From: Alphaproteobacteria bacterium
Lineage (GTDB): Bacteria; Pseudomonadota; Alphaproteobacteria; RUG11792
DNA: 21,113 bases
Reading direction: 5' to 3'
Assembly: GCA_017450545.1 (NCBI GenBank)
Contig: JAFSTL010000069.1
Coordinates: 1-21,113 of the forward strand
Positions 13,270 through 21,113 of the stretch are shown piece by piece (the first letter of the stretch is position 1; each line of letters opens with the position of its first letter). The notes under the pieces were generated by a model, which did no database searches, was not told the DNA's origin, and saw only the letters and a program-made list of their open reading frames with translations. Position numbers and translations under genes: made by a program.

Positions 13270-13932
13270 TCACGAATAAGATGCCATCGTGTTTATGTCG
13301 TACAGATTCAGACTGGCGCCCCCGACAAGGACGCCGTCAGAGAAGGGAATGGACAATATCTCTGTTATATTTTTCGTATTTACACTGCCTCCATACAATG
13401 TTTTAACATTATTGATATGCAATTTTATATTTTTTAATGATTTATTTATATCGTCCGGTGATGGAATTATACCTGTTCCAATTGCCGAAATTGGTTCATA
13501 AGCTATCACGATTTCGTTTGTGTGAGTTTTTATAAAATCTGAGATTGATTTATCTAAAAGCTCCATATAATTTTCATCAACACACAAAATTGCTGTCATT
13601 TTATTTTGGACAACATTGCGTAACTTAAGCAAGATATTATCTATAGTATCAGAATTCATATTTTTGCGCCGTTCACTGTGTCCTAAAATAACGTATTTAC
13701 ACCCCACATCTGCCAACATTTTTGCTGAGATTTCCCCTGTATGTGCTCCAAAGTCACCAAAAACAGAGCAATCTTGCGCCGCAATTTGCATTTCAGGATT
13801 TTTCAAGTGAGCATATGCTATAAAAATGCTCGGCAATCCTAGAATAACTTGTTTGTCAAGTCCAGCAATAAACTCATCCACTAATTTCACTGAACCATTC
13901 ATTTTCCAGTTACCTACAATCATTTTTGACAT
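13270..13932 (-). CDS. tpiA: Triosephosphate isomerase
   Basis: 220 aa, shorter than the usual roughly 250. The enzyme interconverts glyceraldehyde-3-phosphate and dihydroxyacetone phosphate in glycolysis/gluconeogenesis as a TIM-barrel dimer. Catalytic residues are present: K10 in GNWKMN, H85 in VILGHSERR and E146 in IAYEPISAIGTG. Phosphate-gripper motifs LYGGSVNTKN (179-188) and DGVLVGGASL (199-208) are intact. Loop 6 carries Ser149 where nearly all TIMs have Trp (YEPxWAIGTG). The open frame extends 70 codons upstream, but the family N-terminus begins at MSKMIVGNWKMN and GGA lies six bases before that ATG, so 13932 is chosen. It is divergent from comEC. The shortness comes from compressed helices rather than a missing catalytic part. 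Confidence 0.94.
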   Translation of the reverse strand: MSKMIVGNWKMNGSVKLVDEFIAGLDKQVILGLPSIFIAYAHLKNPEMQIAAQDCSVFGDFGAHTGEISAKMLADVGCKYVILGHSERRKNMNSDTIDNILLKLRNVVQNKMTAILCVDENYMELLDKSISDFIKTHTNEIVIAYEPISAIGTGIIPSPDDINKSLKNIKLHINNVKTLYGGSVNTKNITEILSIPFSDGVLVGGASLNLYDINTMASYS

Positions 13933-13963
13933 AACTGTTCCATACCAATTCCGAGGTGCCAGT

Positions 13964-13990
13964 ATTATCTTAAATAGCTCTTTTTCGCAA
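13964..13990 (-). promoter_or_regulatory. Weak candidate promoter for tpiA
   Basis: On the minus strand TTGCGA (13985-13990) and GATAAT (13964-13969) are separated by 15 bases. The -10 is a good match, but the spacing is short and the -35 poor. Listed because tpiA must have a promoter in this short divergent spacer and nothing better was seen. Confidence 0.25.
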
Positions 13991-14007
13991 AAAGTGCAAG
14001 TGTTTTG

Positions 14008-14037
14008 TTGACCAAATTTCTTCCAAAAGGCTATTCT
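14008..14037 (+). promoter_or_regulatory. Candidate promoter for comEC
   Basis: TTGACC (14008-14013), 18-base spacer, TATTCT (14032-14037). The expected transcription start, near 14044, lies downstream of the TTG at 14039 and so favours the ATG at 14066 as the comEC start. Confidence 0.4.
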
Positions 14038-14065
14038 GTTGCTATGGGGACGGATATTGAATTGT

Positions 14066-15955
14066 ATGCGATTTAGTGATTTTTTACTCATAGAAAGGCA
14101 AACATTACCTCTTTTTATGCCGGTAATACTTGGGGTTAGCATAATTGTCGGTGTATTTTTTCCATTTTTTAGTTGGAGAGCAATACTAGTTGCAATTTCT
14201 ATGACATTTTTATTGTCAATAGAAATTTGGAAGAGATCGAAAACACTGTGTTATACCATTTTAACTTTTATGCTTGGTATCTATATTGCTCAAACAGGAG
14301 GTATATTTAATATAGATTTACTTTCTCAAAAAAGATTTATTACAAAAGAATACGATAAGGTTACATTCACTGCGGTCATAGATGCTATGGATGAAACGCA
14401 TCCCGTCATGAAAAATATGCGACGCATTACGTTTAAAGATATAAATATAAAAAATATTAATCTTATAAAAACGGAAAAAATAAAAACTGCAAAAATGACT
14501 TGTTCTGCAAAAATGAGCAAAAATGTTTCCCCAGGAGATATTGTCAGGATACACGGAAAGTTTATTCCTTTTAAATCACCTGCAATTCCAGGAGCGTTTG
14601 ATCAAGCGCAATATAATGCGCTGGTTGGTATTGATGTGACTGGAATTGTGTATGGTATAACAAAACTAGGGCAAACTCACAAATTTTACAACTGTTTCTC
14701 AAAAATTCGCTGTAGCTTGACAAAACGAGTTCTCAAAAAAATGCAATCGCCCGCAGGAGGAATAGCTTGCGCATTGTTGACAGGCGACAAATCAGCCATT
14801 CAGCCAGAAGTACGTGAAAGATTCATCGCCTCCGGAACCGCTCATATACTCGCTATTTCCGGATTACACATGTCTATCGTCTCATCGGTTATTTTTTTCG
14901 TGTTAGCGAAAATTTTTCAATATGCAAATTGCATTGGGGGAAATTTCCCTCCGAAAAAACTTTCTGCGATTATTACGATCCTAATAACGTTTTTATATCT
15001 TGCATTATCGGGATTTTCTCCTTCCGCAACTCGCGCATTTATAATGACTACGGTTTGCTTGTTCGGAGTTGTTGTTGGACGTGGAGTTTTGTCATTACGA
15101 AGTGTTGCATTTGCGGCATTCGTGATTTTGCTTTGCAATTCAGGCGCTGTGTTTCTGGTTAGTTTCCAGTTATCGTTTTGTGCAGTTGTGTCATTGATTG
15201 CTTTTTACGAATTTTTTCGACCAATGTTAAGTGCATTTATTGTTAAACATTCGGGCATTATGTGGAAAATGAGCATATATATTTTGTTAACGTTAGTAAC
15301 GACAATCATCGCCTCCTTGTCTACGCTTCCTGTTTCAATTGCGGTTTTTAATAGATTAAGTTTATCTGGTTTGCTTGGGAATATAGTTGCAATTCCAACG
15401 ATGACTTTTGTTATTGTTCCTCTCGGCATTCTTTGTCTTGTTCTTCGCATTAATGGTTTGATTGATATGCTAAGTTTTGTTTTAAATAAATTATATATGA
15501 TATTAAGCTATATCTCTGACATTCCGGGGTCGAATATAGTCGTGAAGTCGCCAGAGATATCCGCTTTATACATGATAATTATTGGTGGAATTATCCTATG
15601 CCTTCTAAGGACAAAAATACGACTAAGTGGAATTTTTTTCATTATAACTGGCGCCTCGTGTTGGATTTTTCAAACGTCTCCCGACATTGTTTTTCCTCCG
15701 AAAACACCAATTGCTTGCTTTGTCGAAGATTCAAATTTTTACGCAACTTCCCTAAGAAAGGGACGTAATTTCGCTTTTGCAATCCAAAGAAATCTCGGGT
15801 TTTCAGGCAAACTTAATAAAAAAGCATACACTAACACACGATGGGAAATAGCTGAATACCCGAATGGATTATATGTTTGGTCAAAATCTGGAAAAACAAA
15901 ACAATTGGCATCTCGCAAGCATCCATACTGCCCCGCGTATTGGGTTGATTTTTGA
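14066..15955 (+). CDS. comEC: ComEC/Rec2-family DNA-uptake channel protein
   Basis: 629 aa from this ATG; an in-frame TTG at 14039 would add nine residues, but it lies upstream of the predicted transcription start. ComEC forms the inner-membrane channel that brings single-stranded DNA into the cytoplasm during natural transformation. Two N-terminal hydrophobic segments precede a soluble OB-like region (about 100-205), then the Competence domain with the hallmark ALLTGDKSAIQPEVRERF and SGTAHILAISGLHMSIV (about 236-272), followed by a series of membrane helices to about residue 540. The C-terminus is a short soluble tail; a metallo-beta-lactamase domain, present in Gram-positive and many other ComECs, is absent, as is common in alphaproteobacteria. 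No other competence genes are nearby, so activity in transformation is unproven. Confidence 0.92.
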   Translation: MRFSDFLLIERQTLPLFMPVILGVSIIVGVFFPFFSWRAILVAISMTFLLSIEIWKRSKTLCYTILTFMLGIYIAQTGGIFNIDLLSQKRFITKEYDKVTFTAVIDAMDETHPVMKNMRRITFKDINIKNINLIKTEKIKTAKMTCSAKMSKNVSPGDIVRIHGKFIPFKSPAIPGAFDQAQYNALVGIDVTGIVYGITKLGQTHKFYNCFSKIRCSLTKRVLKKMQSPAGGIACALLTGDKSAIQPEVRERFIASGTAHILAISGLHMSIVSSVIFFVLAKIFQYANCIGGNFPPKKLSAIITILITFLYLALSGFSPSATRAFIMTTVCLFGVVVGRGVLSLRSVAFAAFVILLCNSGAVFLVSFQLSFCAVVSLIAFYEFFRPMLSAFIVKHSGIMWKMSIYILLTLVTTIIASLSTLPVSIAVFNRLSLSGLLGNIVAIPTMTFVIVPLGILCLVLRINGLIDMLSFVLNKLYMILSYISDIPGSNIVVKSPEISALYMIIIGGIILCLLRTKIRLSGIFFIITGASCWIFQTSPDIVFPPKTPIACFVEDSNFYATSLRKGRNFAFAIQRNLGFSGKLNKKAYTNTRWEIAEYPNGLYVWSKSGKTKQLASRKHPYCPAYWVDF

Positions 15956-15980
15956 ACTCTGTTCGATGATAATGAATAAT
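15952..15980 (+). promoter_or_regulatory. Candidate promoter for rimP-nusA-infB
   Basis: TTGAAC (15952-15957), overlapping the comEC stop, is spaced 17 bases from AATAAT (15975-15980), a 5/6 match to the -10 consensus. A TATACT at 15980-15985 is an alternative -10. Start would be near 15987, about 30 bases before rimP. Confidence 0.4.
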
Positions 15981-16015
15981 ATACTTTTTTGTTTAGAAAA
16001 ATTAGTTCGTGGTGG

Positions 16016-16498
16016 ATGGCGATATTAGCTGAGAAGATAGAGAGAGAAATAACACCATTGGTCAGAGAGCTTGGATGCGAGGTCGTCAAGGTATCCCTTT
16101 TTGACCAAGCTGGACGGAAGACTTTGCAAATTTTGCTTGAGAGGTCTGATGGTAGTTCTGTGAATATTGATGATTGTCAAAGAATTAGCAGAGCGTTGTC
16201 ATTAAAATTAGATATAATGGATGTTATTACTGATAAATATACGTTGGAAATTTCTTCTGCGGGCATCGACAGACCATTGGTGAAACCGGCAGATTTTGTG
16301 AGGTTTTGTGGTAAAAATGTTGTTGTAAAGACATACGTTTCAAAAGCGGGACATAAAACTTTTAAGGGAAGCTTAAAATCCGCTATGGAAAATGGTATAA
16401 AATTAGAATTGGAAGTTCCTCAAAAAGATGGCGAAGATGAGATTTCGTTGCTTTATGAGGAAATAAGTAGTGCACATATTGATGGAAGCAAGAAATAG
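16016..16498 (+). CDS. rimP: Ribosome maturation factor RimP
   Basis: 160 aa with the ATG at 16016; a TTG at 15989 would add nine unlike residues. RimP assists late 30S subunit assembly. The N-terminal alpha/beta domain contains EREITPLVRELGCEVVKVSL and the motif region SVNIDDCQRISRALSLKLDI, followed by the family signature YTLEISSAGIDRPL (about 82-95). The C-terminal part (about 97-155) is the small SH3-like barrel. Position immediately before nusA and infB is the conserved bacterial order (rimP-nusA-infB). The gap to nusA is 25 bases. Confidence 0.95.
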   Translation: MAILAEKIEREITPLVRELGCEVVKVSLFDQAGRKTLQILLERSDGSSVNIDDCQRISRALSLKLDIMDVITDKYTLEISSAGIDRPLVKPADFVRFCGKNVVVKTYVSKAGHKTFKGSLKSAMENGIKLELEVPQKDGEDEISLLYEEISSAHIDGSKK

Positions 16499-16523
16499 GT
16501 TATATTTTGGAGAATTTTGATAA

Positions 16524-18038
16524 GTGAGCAGAAAAATAAAGTTAGAAGAGGCAGCGCAGCCTGTTGCTAAGAGTGAAGTATTGCAAGTTGCAGATTTAGT
16601 TGCAAAGGAGAAGGGTATCGATAGAGAGGATATTCTCGATGCTATGGAACAAGCTGTTGTGAAAACAGCACAGATAAAATATGGTGACGGAGTTAAGCTT
16701 GAAGCTCACATAGACAGAAAAACTGGGGAAATCGCTGTTTTCAGATGTATGCGGATAGTTGATGTTGTTTCGAATTTCGGAACGGAGATATCGCTGAAAG
16801 ACGCGCTTAGATATGTTTCTGATGCTCAACTAGGCGGAGTATACAACGAGAAATTGCCTCCTGTTGATTTTGGTCGAGTCGCCGCGCAGGTTGCTCGAAC
16901 AGTTATAGTTCAAAAAGTTCAGCTTGCTGAAAGAAATAAGCAATATGCTGATTTTTCAAGCAAAGTTGGCGAAATTATTACAGGAACAGTCAAGCGGATC
17001 GAATATTCGTGTATTGTGTTAGACATTGGACGAACTGAAGGTATTCTGAAACGTGCCGATATAATTCCGCATGAAAATTTTAAGATTGGAGAACGTATAA
17101 AGGTGTATCTGGCGGGTTTGAATCAAGCGCAGGATCAACCGCTGTTAATTTTGTCACGAACAAGACCGGAATTTATGAGGATGTTATTTGAGCAAGAGGT
17201 TCCGGAAGTGTATGACGGTGTTGTTCAGATAAAGGCAATCGCAAGAGATCCTGGAAGTAAGGCGAAAATAGCAGTCACGACGAATGATCCAAATCTTGAT
17301 CCGGTGGGGGCGTGTGTCGGCATTAAAGGCGCAAGAGTACAAGCCGTTGTTGATGAGTTGAGGGGGGAAAAGATCGATGTCGTCACATGGTCGGAAAATC
17401 CGGCGATATTCATTGTGAATAGTTTAGCTCCAGCAGAAGTTATCAGAGTCGTAATGGAAGAAACCGGGGATAAAGTGACCGCTGTTGTTCCAGACAAACA
17501 GCTGAGCGTGGCCATCGGACGACGTGGGCAAAACGTACGGTTAGCGTCGCAATTAACTGGATGTAACATAAATGTCACAACAGAAACGCAAGAAAACGAA
17601 GCCCGAACCGCAGAGAATGCACGAATATTACGATACTTCGAACATGGGTTAGACATTGATGAGTTATTGGCGCAATTGCTCATAAGTGAGGGATATTACA
17701 CAATGGAAGATATATCTAACACACCTGAAGAAAAACTTGCTTCCATAAGAGGATTTGATCCGGATATAGCTCACGAATTGCATCAACGTGCTTCTGCTTA
17801 TATAACACGCAAAAAGAATGAAATAGCAAAGTTATGTGATGAAAAGGGCGTCGCTGATGATTTGCGAAATTATGAACTGTTAAAACCTGAGCTGTTGGAA
17901 GTTCTGGTGAAATCCGGATTAAGGACGTTGGAGGATTTGGGAAATTTATCAACGGATGAGTTGTTGGAGATAACTGGAGATTTGTTATCACCGCCTGAAG
18001 CGGAAATATTGATTATGAAGATACGGGAAACTTGGTAG
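16524..18038 (+). CDS. nusA: Transcription termination/antitermination factor NusA
   Basis: 504 aa, starting with GTG at 16524; GGAG lies 11 bases upstream and no upstream alternative fits better. NusA binds RNA polymerase and nascent RNA, modulating pausing, termination and antitermination. Domain order: N-terminal RNAP-binding domain (about 1-130), S1 (148-198, GEIITGTVKRIEYSCIVLDI), KH1 with GIKG at 266-269, KH2 with GRRG at 332-335, then two helix-hairpin-helix acidic-repeat modules (about 376-428 and 450-502), as in proteobacteria. The stretch VVPDKQLSVAIGRRGQNVRL (321-340) is strongly conserved. infB follows after 18 bases; the small ylxR gene that often sits between them is absent. Confidence 0.97.
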   Translation: MSRKIKLEEAAQPVAKSEVLQVADLVAKEKGIDREDILDAMEQAVVKTAQIKYGDGVKLEAHIDRKTGEIAVFRCMRIVDVVSNFGTEISLKDALRYVSDAQLGGVYNEKLPPVDFGRVAAQVARTVIVQKVQLAERNKQYADFSSKVGEIITGTVKRIEYSCIVLDIGRTEGILKRADIIPHENFKIGERIKVYLAGLNQAQDQPLLILSRTRPEFMRMLFEQEVPEVYDGVVQIKAIARDPGSKAKIAVTTNDPNLDPVGACVGIKGARVQAVVDELRGEKIDVVTWSENPAIFIVNSLAPAEVIRVVMEETGDKVTAVVPDKQLSVAIGRRGQNVRLASQLTGCNINVTTETQENEARTAENARILRYFEHGLDIDELLAQLLISEGYYTMEDISNTPEEKLASIRGFDPDIAHELHQRASAYITRKKNEIAKLCDEKGVADDLRNYELLKPELLEVLVKSGLRTLEDLGNLSTDELLEITGDLLSPPEAEILIMKIRETW

Positions 18039-18056
18039 GAGATAAGGAGGAAATGA

Positions 18057-20672
18057 ATGAGTGATAATGATAGAAAAGGGAACAAGCGTCAAGTTTTGTC
18101 CTTGAAAACAACGGTTGAAGTATCAACTCCGTCTTCTCCTTCTGGCAGCCGAACAGTCGAAGTTGAAGTTAAGAAGAAACGCAGTGGATTAGCGATAGAC
18201 ATCAGAAAGCAAAATAAGCCAGGGAATAACGCCGGAGCAAATGCAAAACATAAAACGCAGTATAGGAAACTCACTGACGAAGAATATAAAGCAAGGGTTA
18301 AGGCATTGCAAGATGCCATAAAGGAAAAAGAAGAACGTGAAGAGCAAATAGCAAAACAAACGATAGAGGTTGAAGAGCGACAAAAACCAGAGCCGCAAAT
18401 TGTCGCGCAAACGGAAGTGGTTAAAGAGACCGAAACTAAGAAAGTTGCAAGAAACGAATCTCAAAATAGAGTTGTGGTGAACGTTCCTAAAAAGAATGAG
18501 TATACGCCACAGTCTAAACCAGTTGTGTTCAAGGCACAAGAGTATAGCAAACAGAAGCCTGCGCAAAAGAAGAAGTCGAATGATAATAAGAATACCGTAA
18601 AAGTAAGAGAAGTGTCACAACCGAAACAGCTTGAAAAAACGGTTCCGGACATTCCGTTGCAAGAGCGTCAGGTCGCAACGCATATAAGGCAACGTGAACG
18701 TATGCTGGATGGCATGGATTCGCCCAAAAAGGTGCGAGTGGTTGTGAAAACGCGCAACAATGATCGTCGTGCGCAAAACAGTGGGAAAATGTCGCGTGCC
18801 ATGATAGACCGCATAATGGATGACGACATAGAGGAACGCTCGCGGTCGATGGCGTCTATAAAACGTGCGCGAAATAAGGTAAAAAATACTGAGCAAGCCA
18901 AAGATATCAATAAAGTGATTCGTGAAGTTGAAATTCCGGATATGATAACTGTAGGTGACTTGGCAAACAGGATGGCAGTCAGGTCATCTGAAATTGTGAA
19001 ATACCTGATGTCGATTGGCACTATGGCGAACATAAATCAGTCAATAGATGGCGATACGGCGGAAGTGATCTGCAGCGAGTTTGGGCACAAGCCAAAGAGG
19101 GTATCCGATGCAGATATAGAAAATGAGCTGATAAATATTGTTGATAATCCAGAGGATCTGTGTCCTAGGGCGCCGATTGTCGCGGTTATGGGGCACGTTG
19201 ACCATGGAAAAACGACATTGCTGGACACTTTGCGAAAGACAGGCATAGCGCAGCGGGAAGCAGGAGGAATAACGCAGCACGTGGCAGCATATCAAGTTGA
19301 AACTGAATCAGGCAAAAAAATAACTTTTATTGACACGCCAGGACATGCGGCATTCTCAAAAATAAGGGCTCGAGGTGCTGTCATAACAGACATAATTGTT
19401 CTTGTTGTTGCAGCGGATGATGGCATAAAGGATCAGACGATTGAGGTGATACGCCAAGCCAAAGCGCAAGAAGTGCCTGTTGTTGTCGCTATAAATAAAA
19501 TAGATAAACCAAATATAAATATAGACAAGGTAAAATCAGAGTTAATGTCTCAAGAAGTTATTCTGGAGGATTTTGGCGGCGACACGTTATGCGCAGAGAT
19601 ATCTGCAAAACAAAACATAAATTTGACAGGTTTGCTGGAGGCGATATTGTCGCAAGCGGAGATGTTGGAACTGAAGGCTAATGCTAACAGGCCGCCTGTT
19701 GGAACGATTTTAGAGTCGCGAATAGATAAGGGGAAGGGTATTGTTGCGTCAGTTATAGTTCAAAACGGGACAATACGCAAAGGTGATGTGTTTGTTGCAG
19801 GAAAGGTATATGGCAAAGTCAGGACAATATACGATGATGCTGGGAAGGTCATAACTTGTGCAATTCCATCAATGCCTGTTGAAATAGCCGGTTTTGATTC
19901 AGCACCTGAGCCTGGCGATGTGTTGGCTGTCGTTAATAGTGAACAGAAAGCGCGTGAAATTGCAGAGTATCGGCGAAATGCTCAGAAATTACGTGAACAG
20001 AAAAATAAGGCAAAATCGATGGAACAATTGCTAGCAAGCGGAGATGGCAATGTTCAAGAGCTGAATATATTGGTAAAAGCCGATGTGTATGGTTCTTTAG
20101 AAGCAGTGATTGCTTCACTTGAAGCGATTAACTCTTCGGAAATAGTGATTAATATAGTCGAAAAAGGAATAGGTGTCATAAGCGCAAGTGATGTTGATTT
20201 CGCGATTACTTCCAACGCATTGATAGTAGGATTTAACGTGAATATTTCTGCTGCTGCTAAGGAATTGGCAAAGAGAAGCAGTATACGGATTTTAAGTCAC
20301 AACGTGATATACCACATGACTGAAGAAGTGAAAACCATTATGGGGGCTATGCTATCTCCGATAGTTGAGGAGAAGTATATCGGAAATGCAGATGTCAGGA
20401 AGATATTCACAATAAGTCGACTTGGGACGATTGCAGGATGCTATGTGACCGATGGAATAATCAAGAAAAATGATACGAAGATAAAAGTAATACGCGGAGG
20501 AAAGTGTTTATACGAAGGTAAAATAAAGTCTATGAAGCATGAAAAGGATGAAATAAAAGAATCCAGACAGTCACATGAGTGTGGTATTTTAGCCGAAGAT
20601 TACAATGACTTTATTGTTGGAGATCAGATTGAATGCTACGAAAGAGTATACAAAGCGCGATCTGTGGATTAG
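18057..20672 (+). CDS. infB: Translation initiation factor IF-2
   Basis: 871 aa. IF-2 is a GTPase that places initiator fMet-tRNA on the 30S subunit and promotes subunit joining. The N-terminus (LSLKTTVEVSTP...SRTVEVEVKKKR) matches the alphaproteobacterial IF2-associated leader, followed by a long charged, low-complexity linker (about 60-290) and the IF2_N module (about 295-345). GTPase motifs are G1 GHVDHGKT (379-386), G3 DTPGHA (426-431) and G4 NKID (480-483). Domains II, III and the fMet-tRNA-binding C-terminal barrel run to the end, so it is full length. A perfect AGGAGG lies six bases upstream of the ATG at 18057; a nearby ATG at 18053 is followed by an immediate stop and is rejected. 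The 3' end overlaps a lipoprotein gene instead of leading into rbfA. Confidence 0.97.
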   Translation: MSDNDRKGNKRQVLSLKTTVEVSTPSSPSGSRTVEVEVKKKRSGLAIDIRKQNKPGNNAGANAKHKTQYRKLTDEEYKARVKALQDAIKEKEEREEQIAKQTIEVEERQKPEPQIVAQTEVVKETETKKVARNESQNRVVVNVPKKNEYTPQSKPVVFKAQEYSKQKPAQKKKSNDNKNTVKVREVSQPKQLEKTVPDIPLQERQVATHIRQRERMLDGMDSPKKVRVVVKTRNNDRRAQNSGKMSRAMIDRIMDDDIEERSRSMASIKRARNKVKNTEQAKDINKVIREVEIPDMITVGDLANRMAVRSSEIVKYLMSIGTMANINQSIDGDTAEVICSEFGHKPKRVSDADIENELINIVDNPEDLCPRAPIVAVMGHVDHGKTTLLDTLRKTGIAQREAGGITQHVAAYQVETESGKKITFIDTPGHAAFSKIRARGAVITDIIVLVVAADDGIKDQTIEVIRQAKAQEVPVVVAINKIDKPNINIDKVKSELMSQEVILEDFGGDTLCAEISAKQNINLTGLLEAILSQAEMLELKANANRPPVGTILESRIDKGKGIVASVIVQNGTIRKGDVFVAGKVYGKVRTIYDDAGKVITCAIPSMPVEIAGFDSAPEPGDVLAVVNSEQKAREIAEYRRNAQKLREQKNKAKSMEQLLASGDGNVQELNILVKADVYGSLEAVIASLEAINSSEIVINIVEKGIGVISASDVDFAITSNALIVGFNVNISAAAKELAKRSSIRILSHNVIYHMTEEVKTIMGAMLSPIVEEKYIGNADVRKIFTISRLGTIAGCYVTDGIIKKNDTKIKVIRGGKCLYEGKIKSMKHEKDEIKESRQSHECGILAEDYNDFIVGDQIECYERVYKARSVD

Positions 20673-21113
20673 TTATACCTTGTGTTGTTGCCTGTTCTTC
20701 GACGCATCCGTTGCTTTCTGAACAAACTTCACCAGGAGGGAAGGCTGAGGTAAAAATTAAGGCAACGCCCTATGTTGAATATAGGTTCTTGGGAGTGTTG
20801 CGGCCAATGTTGGATAAGTATATACCAGACAGTGAACGATATCTGATTACTGTAGAGATAACGGAGCAAAGTTCTTCAGCTGTGTATTCCGCCAAGGAAG
20901 TTGTGAAAGACCAGGTGCGCATGATAGAAAAGATTGAGGTGTTTGACAAAGAACAAAATAGCATCGGCTCAAAAGTTTTGGATACATACACAACATATGA
21001 AGTATCTGACGAATTGCCATCTTCTGGTATGTCGTCTAAACAAAATGCAATGAATTCGGTGATAGATGAACTTGCAAACGCTTCTGTTCTTGCTATACGT
21101 GCGATTATAGAAA
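20633..21113 (+). CDS. LptE-like outer-membrane LPS-assembly lipoprotein (3' end outside window)
   Basis: Frame read by me, open to the window edge (160 codons). The N-terminus MLRKSIQSAICGLVIPCVVAC is a typical lipoprotein signal: positive start, hydrophobic core, lipobox VVAC with the lipidated cysteine at residue 21. The mature part continues KAEVKIKATPYVEYRFLGVL, a central YLITVEITEQSSSAVYSAKE and a later AMNSVIDELANASVLAIRAI. The layout (short strand, helix ending in a turn, several strands, final helix) resembles the LptE/RlpB plug that helps LptD insert lipopolysaccharide into the outer membrane. The match is by general pattern rather than a diagnostic motif, so the name is an inference. 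Its ATG at 20633 lies 40 bases inside infB, suggesting co-translation. A GGAG is about ten bases upstream. Confidence 0.7.
   Translation, partial: MLRKSIQSAICGLVIPCVVACSSTHPLLSEQTSPGGKAEVKIKATPYVEYRFLGVLRPMLDKYIPDSERYLITVEITEQSSSAVYSAKEVVKDQVRMIEKIEVFDKEQNSIGSKVLDTYTTYEVSDELPSSGMSSKQNAMNSVIDELANASVLAIRAIIE

Noticed and set aside
13933..14142. 70-codon upstream extension of tpiA
   Set aside because: TIM proteins begin at MxxxIVGNWKMN; the extension is not conserved-looking and runs through the comEC promoter region.
17225..17683. Minus-strand open frame inside nusA (152 aa)
   Set aside because: Antisense to the KH domains of NusA, whose conserved motifs fix the true frame.
1..21113. CRISPR arrays, insertion sequences, prophage or defence genes
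   Set aside because: No regularly spaced repeats, transposase-like frames, terminal inverted repeats or recognisable defence proteins were found; the window is almost completely filled by housekeeping and envelope genes.

Overview
The window carries ordinary bacterial chromosome from a low-GC alphaproteobacterium that uses the standard bacterial code (TGA is a genuine stop in several genes). The lineage clues are an archaeal-type class I lysyl-tRNA synthetase, an alphaproteobacterial-style LolD, an IF-2 with the alphaproteobacterial N-terminal leader, and an AddA-type rather than RecB-type helicase. A host-associated or oxygen-poor lifestyle is possible (class III-like ribonucleotide reductase, AT-rich genome, lipid A/envelope modification genes), but the order cannot be fixed from this sequence alone. 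Coding density is very high. Many genes overlap or touch, no gene-free stretch exceeds about 150 bases, and there is no sign of insertion sequences, prophage, CRISPR or integrons.

Region 1 (1-5279, minus strand) is an envelope and RNA cluster: rpmH, rnpA, yidD, yidC and then two tandem paralogues of a sulfatase-fold phosphoethanolamine transferase. The second paralogue runs off the left edge. The first four genes are the classic ribosomal protein L34 / RNase P / membrane insertase block; the two lipid-modifying enzymes are appended to it with overlapping reading frames.

Region 2 (5280-8611) is a divergent promoter region followed by tRNA-Phe(GAA), an AddA-like UvrD-family helicase that starts 19 bases after the tRNA CCA end and lacks the C-terminal nuclease, and lolD, joined to the helicase by an ATGA overlap. 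Region 3 (8612-12272) has its own promoter and encodes class I LysRS and an NrdD-type anaerobic ribonucleotide reductase. That NrdD is nearly complete but lacks the C-terminal glycyl-radical loop and ends in a Cys-Cys tail, which is the most unusual observation here. Region 4 (12300-13932, minus) has an EamA-family transporter and a short triosephosphate isomerase.

Region 5 (14066-21113, plus) has comEC, then the translation/transcription operon rimP-nusA-infB, and then an LptE-like lipoprotein whose start lies inside the end of infB and which runs off the right edge. ylxR and rbfA, often found in this operon, are not present where expected. I found no defence island or obviously new multi-gene system. 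What stands out is unusual domain loss (NrdD, AddA), a tRNA-mRNA co-transcript and atypical gene linkage.
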